Source: Opacimonas viscosa
GTDB lineage: Bacteria; Pseudomonadota; Gammaproteobacteria; Enterobacterales; Alteromonadaceae
Length of the DNA stretch: 52,548 bases
Direction of reading: 5' to 3'
Assembly (NCBI RefSeq): GCF_024199005.1
Contig: NZ_JANATA010000021.1
Span: 1-52,548, forward strand
Part shown: positions 46,933-52,548 of the stretch, piece by piece
Position numbering within the stretch: position 1 is the first letter of the stretch
Layout of the letters: the number at the start of each line of letters is the position of its first letter
Notes under the pieces: model-generated
What the model was told of the DNA's origin: nothing
Database searches by the model: none
What the model saw: the letters and a program-made list of their open reading frames with translations, nothing else
Made by a program: the position numbers and the translations under genes

Positions 46933-46964
46933 AAATGGCAGTTTATACAACAAGCTGCCATTTT
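46933..46964 (+). terminator. Probable terminator of dgcN
   Basis: AAATGGCAG and CTGCCATTT form a perfect 9-bp stem with a 13-base loop just after the dgcN stop. The T run is only four bases, so termination may be partial. Confidence 0.65.
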
Positions 46965-47118
46965 GACACCCTACTATTTATTGGTATTAAAATTTAATTC
47001 CCTCGGTCGATAAAGCCTTATAGCTATTAATAATCCAAATAGTGATGTTCTGCTGGTTGCTTGTTCTACACAACATTCTCACCAGTTTGACAATCACAAC
47101 ACATCAGGGAAGGACACC

Positions 47119-47859
47119 ATGCGTTTTTTATCTACCATATTTTGCAAAATGATACCATTAGCAGTCGCGAGTACACTACTCTTTGTGAGCACAGTAAAAG
47201 CGGGTAATTTAGGTGCGCCAACGGGTCCTAATATTACACCAGGCGATCGCTCCATGCAGGTGCGCATGGCTCTGGCACCGGGTGACAACTCAATGGAAGA
47301 AGATACTTATGCATATGCTTTGATGTATCAACATGCTTTCACGGATAGTGTACGTGGGCGTATCGTCACTGCGTTCAAGGATACAAATAGCTTTGAATAT
47401 AATTTTTCACGCTTAGAAATGCTGGTTAACCTGCGTGATAAAACTCAAGGTTTGTGGTCAACTGCACTGCGCTTTGATCTGCGCCAACGTCGCGGTTCCA
47501 AAGCGGAAGAGTTTGCGGTTGTCTGGGCAAATGAATGGAAACTGCCTGAACAATACCGTTTACGTGCAGCATTAAAAGGAGCCAGTGATTTTAATGGCGC
47601 ACCAACGGGTCAGTTGAAATTATCCTCGAATATGGGGTTGAGCAAAAAAATGGCAGGTTATCGTCTGGGGTTAGAGATGTTTAATTCATATGGCCGTTTG
47701 AGTAACCTTGATAATTCAGGGCAAATGAAGCACCAAGTAGGTCCAGGTATTTCAGGGAAAATTGGTGAGTTTAAATATCATGCACGTTATCTGGCTGGTG
47801 TAGGTCGTGCTGCGCCAAAACATGATTTCATGGTACGCTTTATGTATGCGTTTAAATAG
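47119..47859 (+). CDS. Predicted outer-membrane beta-barrel-like protein
   Basis: Not assigned to a family. A 246-residue protein with a clear signal peptide, cleaved after about residue 28 (STVKA). The mature part alternates polar and hydrophobic residues with many aromatic residues (YAYALMYQHAF, RIVTAFKD, RLEMLVNL, ALRFDLRQR) and ends FMVRFMYAFK, consistent with eight to ten membrane strands and a C-terminal strand signal. GGAAGG stands before the ATG. It is monocistronic between two terminators. The barrel prediction rests on pattern only; a periplasmic protein is possible. Confidence 0.65.
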   Translation: MRFLSTIFCKMIPLAVASTLLFVSTVKAGNLGAPTGPNITPGDRSMQVRMALAPGDNSMEEDTYAYALMYQHAFTDSVRGRIVTAFKDTNSFEYNFSRLEMLVNLRDKTQGLWSTALRFDLRQRRGSKAEEFAVVWANEWKLPEQYRLRAALKGASDFNGAPTGQLKLSSNMGLSKKMAGYRLGLEMFNSYGRLSNLDNSGQMKHQVGPGISGKIGEFKYHARYLAGVGRAAPKHDFMVRFMYAFK

Positions 47860-47968
47860 GGTTTGAATAGGTCTTATTGCACTATTGGTATAGCAACATC
47901 TCAACGTTAATACAAACGATATGCCATACCAATGACATGCCATATCAACGATGAGCTAAATAAACGAA

Positions 47969-48008
47969 AAAGCCCCACTGTTAAGAGACAATGGGGCTTT
48001 ATTTTTTT
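47969..48008. terminator. Terminator between convergent genes
   Basis: AAAGCCCCA and TGGGGCTTT form a 9-bp stem with a 14-base loop, followed by T residues on the plus strand and preceded by A residues, so it can work for the barrel-like gene and, more weakly, for the S9 peptidase on the other strand. Confidence 0.85.
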
Positions 48009-48034
48009 GGTCTTAACCGTTATTTACTTAACCG

Positions 48035-50128
48035 TTAATTATCTGATGTGTCGCCTTTTTCTTTGGCTGCATCTAAACGCGCTTTCATATCTAAGCTAAA
48101 TGGGGGTTTTTCAGTTTGACGCGTTGCATCTTCAGCTAAATATGTATCCATCCATCTTAATAAACGAAGTGCATAATCATATTGGGCAGCAGCCTTACGA
48201 TTACCATGTCCTTCGCCAGGATAAAAGACTAAACGCACGGGTGTTTCAGTCCGTACTTTAATCGAGCGGTATAGCTCCATAGATTGACTAGGATGCACGC
48301 GTGTATCTTCTTCACCGTGCATGATCAGAATAGGCGTGTTCGCTTTACCCGCATGGAATATCGGAGAACGCTCAATTAAATTCATCCAATTGTCTTCCCA
48401 AGGCCATTTCAATGAATGGACTAAGTGCATTTCATTAGGTATATCAGAAGTACCGAACTTGGATACTTGGTTAGAGATACCAACAAAAGCCACGGCGGCT
48501 TTAAAATGCTCAGTCAGTGCTGTCGCTCCCCACATAGAAGCATAACCACCATACGAACCACCAGTGATCCCTACTCTGTCTTTATCAATGATCCCGGCAG
48601 CGGCAAGTGCTTGTACGCCATCAACTAAATCATTGAATTCTTTACCTGCGTAATCGTTTTGGTGCTGTTTAGCAAACGCAACCCCACGACCTGTTGAGCC
48701 ACGATAATTCGGATAATATACGGCATAACCAGCGGCTGCAGCGTATTGTCCAGGTACTGAGTAAGCAGTATTCCAGCCATCACTATAATGTGCTTCAGGG
48801 CCACCGTGTACCATCAGAATCAGTGGCCAACCCTTCTCAGGCGCTGTTCCATTTGGTGTTAATAATAAGCCTTCAATCGAAGCATTATCACGAGCGGTAT
48901 AGGTAAATGTTGTTTGCGCTGCCAAGTCTATATCAGCTAACCAAGCATTATTATTGGTGACTTTTTGGGCTTTACCGCGACGTACGGTGAAGACTTCTCT
49001 AGGATGCTTTGGGCTATCTGCAATCAAATGAATGGTGCTTTTACCTACATCCGCACTACGTACCACAATATCATCAGGTGTCTTAAATGTTTTCTCAACC
49101 TTACCTTTAGGTGAATACAAGACCAAGGCACTTTCTACACCGCGATGAGCCACCGCCAAAATATCTCCTTTATACCAATCTACATCTTGGATATGTTGAA
49201 TTTTATCTGCAGTTAGCTGAGTGAGTTCAGGGCTATCGACTTTGGCAACCATCAACACACCATCAGAAGAATCATGCTTATCTGTACCGGCATGCATAGC
49301 AATATGCTTGTTATTGTCCGAGATAACGAATGTGCCTAGCTTACCTGGCATATCAATCGTGTTTGTGACTTCTGCGGTCTCAGTAGAGATAACATGTAAA
49401 TCACGTAACATATAAAAATCATCAATCAGATTAGTCGGTGCCACTGCAGCAACAATAAAGGAACCATCCGATGCGAGCTCAATGGCTGAGGTATGTCCTT
49501 GACTAAAAAAGACTTCGGCCTCTGGCTCTGCTTGTGCTAAATCGACTTTATATATATTTGCTAAGCGGGTATCTTCTTCATATACATGTGCTTTAAAACC
49601 TTTATCTTTTAGATCTTCTGCATCATCTTTTGGCTTTGCCACAAAATACAGATGTGAGCCTTGTACCACGTAATCGCCAATACTTGTCTCGTACTCAAAG
49701 ACTTTGGTCGCTTCACCACCCGTCATCGAAATACTGTACAAACTGGTATTTTTGTCATTATCTCGTTTGGTTTTGAAATATAAAGTGTTGCTATCAGAGG
49801 CAAATTGTAAAGCAGAAATACTGCCATCACGTGCGATAAAACTTTGGTTCTGACCTTTGTCATTAATGACATATAGGTGAGTATCCGCTCGACCATCCTT
49901 ATCGCCATCGAGCATATTTCTTGGCACTGACAAAGTATAAGCGGATACATCGCCATTAGGGGCGACTGTGATATTTCCAGCATGTTTTACATGAGGTAAA
50001 TGCTCTATGGAAAAATGGTTGTCTTTAGCGGCGTGACTGTGATCACCATGCCCATCTGCTAGCGCATAACTCCCAGTCATACAAACACCGGCCATAGCTA
50101 AGCCCATGACTAAACGTTTTAGTTGCAT
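48035..50128 (-). CDS. S9 family (prolyl-oligopeptidase-like) exported peptidase
   Basis: A 697-residue serine peptidase with a signal peptide (cleaved after about residue 24, YALA). A His-rich segment (DGHGDHSHAAKDNH) begins the mature protein. Residues about 45-400 form a WD40-like beta-propeller, and the C-terminal 270 residues are the alpha/beta-hydrolase domain with GGSYGGY (nucleophile about 523), the Asp in EEDTRVHP (about 607) and the His in GEGHGNR (about 641). It is probably periplasmic or surface-bound and hydrolyses short peptides. Single gene, convergent with the barrel-like gene. Confidence 0.93.
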   Translation of the reverse strand: MQLKRLVMGLAMAGVCMTGSYALADGHGDHSHAAKDNHFSIEHLPHVKHAGNITVAPNGDVSAYTLSVPRNMLDGDKDGRADTHLYVINDKGQNQSFIARDGSISALQFASDSNTLYFKTKRDNDKNTSLYSISMTGGEATKVFEYETSIGDYVVQGSHLYFVAKPKDDAEDLKDKGFKAHVYEEDTRLANIYKVDLAQAEPEAEVFFSQGHTSAIELASDGSFIVAAVAPTNLIDDFYMLRDLHVISTETAEVTNTIDMPGKLGTFVISDNNKHIAMHAGTDKHDSSDGVLMVAKVDSPELTQLTADKIQHIQDVDWYKGDILAVAHRGVESALVLYSPKGKVEKTFKTPDDIVVRSADVGKSTIHLIADSPKHPREVFTVRRGKAQKVTNNNAWLADIDLAAQTTFTYTARDNASIEGLLLTPNGTAPEKGWPLILMVHGGPEAHYSDGWNTAYSVPGQYAAAAGYAVYYPNYRGSTGRGVAFAKQHQNDYAGKEFNDLVDGVQALAAAGIIDKDRVGITGGSYGGYASMWGATALTEHFKAAVAFVGISNQVSKFGTSDIPNEMHLVHSLKWPWEDNWMNLIERSPIFHAGKANTPILIMHGEEDTRVHPSQSMELYRSIKVRTETPVRLVFYPGEGHGNRKAAAQYDYALRLLRWMDTYLAEDATRQTEKPPFSLDMKARLDAAKEKGDTSDN

Positions 50129-50169
50129 ACGAAACTCCTTTAGTTATTGTTATATACATATTTTCTGTC

Positions 50170-50199
50170 GAAACTATTCGTTAAGAAACTATTTGTTAA
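50170..50199. repeat. Two tandem 15-bp repeats upstream of the S9 peptidase gene
   Basis: GAAACTATTCGTTAA is followed directly by GAAACTATTTGTTAA, one mismatch apart, about 40 bases before the peptidase start. It could be a regulator-binding direct repeat or chance duplication. Confidence 0.4.
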
Positions 50200-50301
50200 C
50201 ACCAAGTTAAAGTAACAATTTTTGTCAATAATTTACAGTGGCAGATTTGAAAATATTAAGGACTTGTGGACAACGTATGACAAACATCCAAAGACCAATA
50301 C

Positions 50302-50523
50302 CTACTCATCGTCATATCCATCAGCAGAAAAGTCATCACCGCCATCGGCAATACTAGAGTAATGTATTAATTGGTCTGTCATACGCTTTTTATAGCGGCG
50401 TTGGCGACGTCTAGCTTTGGCTGAATTTGCCCGCCATTGTTCACGTTTGTCAGTTACTATTTCATCTACATCACTCGCAACTTCAATTTTTTGTGCATCT
50501 TGCAAGTTCGTTCTTCTTGGCAT
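50302..50523 (-). CDS. DUF3545 family protein
   Basis: A 73-residue, strongly charged cytoplasmic protein. The ATG at 50523 has GAGG 9 bases upstream; a start six codons earlier is less likely. The core REQWRANSAKARRRQRRYKKR (about 28-48) is the DUF3545 signature, basic and possibly nucleic-acid-binding; the end is acidic (GGDDFSADGYDDE). The family is found mainly in Vibrionales and Alteromonadales and is uncharacterised. Single gene, divergent from the methyltransferase-like gene. Confidence 0.85.
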   Translation of the reverse strand: MPRRTNLQDAQKIEVASDVDEIVTDKREQWRANSAKARRRQRRYKKRMTDQLIHYSSIADGGDDFSADGYDDE

Positions 50524-50658
50524 ATTTATAATCCTCGTCACACCCTTTTATATATGTGAAAATATGTAAAAAAGAACACTTGTTGTAAAAGCAAATTTTC
50601 TAGTGCATCGTACTGTTTTAGAAAACTGCTTTTTGCCAGCACATAAAGGCTTAAATTA

Positions 50659-51561
50659 ATGCATAACAAAATAATTATTTTAGATGGAGGCATGGGCCAA
50701 GAGTTACTCGCTCGTAGCCAACGCGAAGTCACCACTATGTGGTCTGCAGACGTTATGCTCCACGAGCCTGAGCTAGTACGGGAGCTGCATTGTGAATTTA
50801 TTTGTGCAGGTGCGGATATTATTACTCTGAATACCTATACTGCGACTCCAGAGCGTTTAGCCAACAATAACGCGTTGCATCTCATGGAACAATTACACGA
50901 ATCAGCTAAACAAGCTGCTGTCGATGCGATCAGTGATTATCATTATGCCAGTGAAGGACCTGCGCGGAATATTCAAATCGCAGGCTGTTTACCCCCGTTA
51001 GTTGCGAGCTATCACCCTGAAGTTTCACCTGAGTTTGCTGATTGTGTCGAGAGTTACCGTAAGCTCGTAGCACTACAACGTTCAGATGCAGATTTATTTA
51101 TTTGTGAAACCATGTCTTCAACCATCGAAGCCAAAGCCGCATGTTTAGCCGCTAAAGAAGCAAAAGTCCCGGTGTGGGTTGCGTTTAGCGTGTCTGATGA
51201 TGAACCAAAAAATTTACGTGGTGGCGAATCTTTGCAAGACGCTGTTGCTGAAATACTCACCTTCGCCCCCGATGCTATTTTATTAAATTGTAGTCGTCCT
51301 GAGTCTATTAATGCAGTTTGGCCTGAATTACAAAACCTAGAGGTGCCCGTAGGTGTTTATGCCAACGGTTTTACGAGTATTGATAGTCTGTATCCTGGAA
51401 CCACTGTCGCAAGCTTGGCTGCGCGAGATGACTTAGGTCCATCGGCTTATGCGCAGATCTGCGCTGACTGGGCAAAGCAAGGCGCAAGTATTATTGGTGG
51501 GTGTTGTGAAGTAGGACCCACACATATAGCGAGTTTGTGCGAATTATTAAAAAAGAAATGA
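50659..51561 (+). CDS. Homocysteine S-methyltransferase family protein
   Basis: A 300-residue Pfam S-methyl_trans TIM-barrel protein. It starts with the family pattern ILDGGMGQELLAR (7-19) and ITLNTYTATPERL, and has the zinc-binding cysteines in LLNCSRPE (about 210-217) and IIGGCCEVGPTHI (about 278-290). Relatives move a methyl group from S-methylmethionine or betaine to homocysteine (MmuM-like). No permease or other methionine gene is adjacent, so the donor is unknown. Confidence 0.9.
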   Translation: MHNKIIILDGGMGQELLARSQREVTTMWSADVMLHEPELVRELHCEFICAGADIITLNTYTATPERLANNNALHLMEQLHESAKQAAVDAISDYHYASEGPARNIQIAGCLPPLVASYHPEVSPEFADCVESYRKLVALQRSDADLFICETMSSTIEAKAACLAAKEAKVPVWVAFSVSDDEPKNLRGGESLQDAVAEILTFAPDAILLNCSRPESINAVWPELQNLEVPVGVYANGFTSIDSLYPGTTVASLAARDDLGPSAYAQICADWAKQGASIIGGCCEVGPTHIASLCELLKKK

Positions 51562-51666
51562 TAAGCACAAAGCGCTAAAATGGACTACACGAGCTAAGCG
51601 CTAAACCCTCGATTCGTCCATTTAGGCTCTATTTTTGACACTATACTAGTGAGTTTGCCTCACAGC

Positions 51667-52512
51667 TTAGCTGGTCAAACGGTTCTGCTGGTAATCCTGT
51701 ACAGCCTGGTTGATTTCTGCTTGGGTATTCATGACAAATGGGCCATATTGCACAACCGGCTCACCAATAGGTTTGCCACTGATAAAAATCAATTTGGTTT
51801 GAGCAGCTGCTGAAAATGCCAACGTATCCACCAAGTCCAAAACGGCTAACTGGCCTTTTTTTATGGTATGTTTACCGAATTCAATTTGCCCCTCATAGAC
51901 ATATAAAAATCCATTGTGTTCATGATCAACAGATAACGCAATATCATCATTTTGCTGGACATGAATATCATAAAACTGCGGTTGTACGGCTTTGGTAGTG
52001 ACCGCCCCGGCTACTCCATTGAGTTCACCAGCTAACACACGTGCATGTGCATGTTTTGTCAGTTTTGTCTCGTTGATTTGTGCGCTTTTGATGTCCTCGT
52101 AACCTGGTTCAGACATTTTTTCACTGGCTGGCAAGTTTACCCAAAGCTGAAAGCCCCTCATCTTCCCTTCGGTTTGTTTTGGCATTTCTTCATGGATAAT
52201 GCCTTTGCCAGCATTCATCCACTGCAAGCCACCATCCTCAATGATCCCCTCATTACCCACTGAGTCTTTGTGGCCCATTTTACCATTTAGCATGTATGTA
52301 ACGGTTTGGAAGCCACGATGCGGGTGAGCAGGAAAGCCAGCAATGTAATCTTGGGCATCTTCTGAGCCAAATTCATCCAACATCAAAAAAGGATCTAAAC
52401 GTTTTAATAAAGGCTGGCCTAGGACTCGTTTGAGTTTCACACCTGCACCATCAGAAGCAGGCATGCCTTGAACGACTTGTTTTATCGTCGTTATGTAATC
52501 CCCCCATTTCAA
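51667..52512 (-). CDS. Pirin family protein
   Basis: A 281-residue bicupin. The N-terminal cupin has the metal-binding His and Glu residues in HPHRGFQTVTYML (about 62-74), HKDSVGNEG and GKGIIHEE (about 103-110), all conserved in pirins. Bacterial pirins such as YhhW degrade quercetin in vitro, but the physiological role varies. The only standard start is the ATG at 52512, which lacks a good ribosome site and adds about eight unusual residues (MKWGDYIT) before the normal pirin start; a GGGGG lies within that stretch. Confidence 0.93.
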   Translation of the reverse strand: MKWGDYITTIKQVVQGMPASDGAGVKLKRVLGQPLLKRLDPFLMLDEFGSEDAQDYIAGFPAHPHRGFQTVTYMLNGKMGHKDSVGNEGIIEDGGLQWMNAGKGIIHEEMPKQTEGKMRGFQLWVNLPASEKMSEPGYEDIKSAQINETKLTKHAHARVLAGELNGVAGAVTTKAVQPQFYDIHVQQNDDIALSVDHEHNGFLYVYEGQIEFGKHTIKKGQLAVLDLVDTLAFSAAAQTKLIFISGKPIGEPVVQYGPFVMNTQAEINQAVQDYQQNRLTS

Positions 52513-52548
52513 GTAGCAAAAATAACTAGACTATCACGCTGCTTGTAA

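Noticed and set aside
51570-51605. Repeated AAGCGCTAAA after the methyltransferase-like gene, considered as terminator
   Set aside because: Only a 6-bp self-complementary core, a 20-base loop and no T run; too weak to call.

Overview
The window reads as an ordinary chromosomal segment of a marine gammaproteobacterium, most likely an Alteromonadales-type organism. This is inferred from the gene set (plant-type DAHP synthase, DUF3545 and DUF3820 proteins, S9 peptidase, DgcN, Mrp Na+/H+ antiporter, bioA divergent from bioBFCD) and the fairly low GC content; no rRNA or marker gene settles it. No rRNA, tRNA, CRISPR array, phage or insertion sequence was seen.

Layout. 1-2,100: a short NIT-type sensor fragment and an MFS transporter whose first membrane helix has no normal start codon. 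2,119-7,946 (minus): a six-gene Mrp antiporter operon with fused MrpA-MrpB. 7,947-12,668: an AT-rich gap, an orphan small protein, a DUF1800 lipoprotein/DUF1501 exported-protein pair, and a YafJ-like amidotransferase. 12,905-17,648: an EamA transporter, RmuC, an Atm1-like ABC exporter and a DUF3820 protein. 17,733-22,251: DAHP synthase, BtuD-BtuC with a low-molecular-weight phosphatase, and the peptidase PepE. 22,267-27,635: the complete biotin locus bioBFCD / bioA with a BirA-like operator between the divergent arms. 27,768-33,937: AsnS, then a two-gene RND efflux system.

34,368-45,822 (plus) is the most unusual part. It is a compact chemosensory locus: a soluble receptor with two receptor signalling tips and no sensor domain, a protein made of three CheW domains, CheB, a HEAT-repeat protein, CheR, CheY, a long CheA, a 77-residue STAS-like protein, a second CheY, and a membrane receptor with almost no periplasmic part. 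No flagellar or pilus gene lies beside it, no cheZ, cheC, cheX or cheD is present, and its output is unknown. The last receptor ends in a helix with a CheZ-like DxxxQ motif. The locus is closed by a strong terminator at 45,840.

45,932-52,548: DgcN (D-glutamate N-acetyltransferase family) without its usual partner DgcA, an unknown outer-membrane-type protein, an S9 peptidase, a DUF3545 protein, a homocysteine S-methyltransferase-like protein and a pirin.

Genes that clearly work together are the Mrp subunits (one membrane complex), bioABFCD (pimeloyl precursor to biotin), btuCD (cobalamin uptake), the RND adaptor and permease, and the chemosensory proteins. All calls come from reading the sequence and family knowledge; no database search was run.
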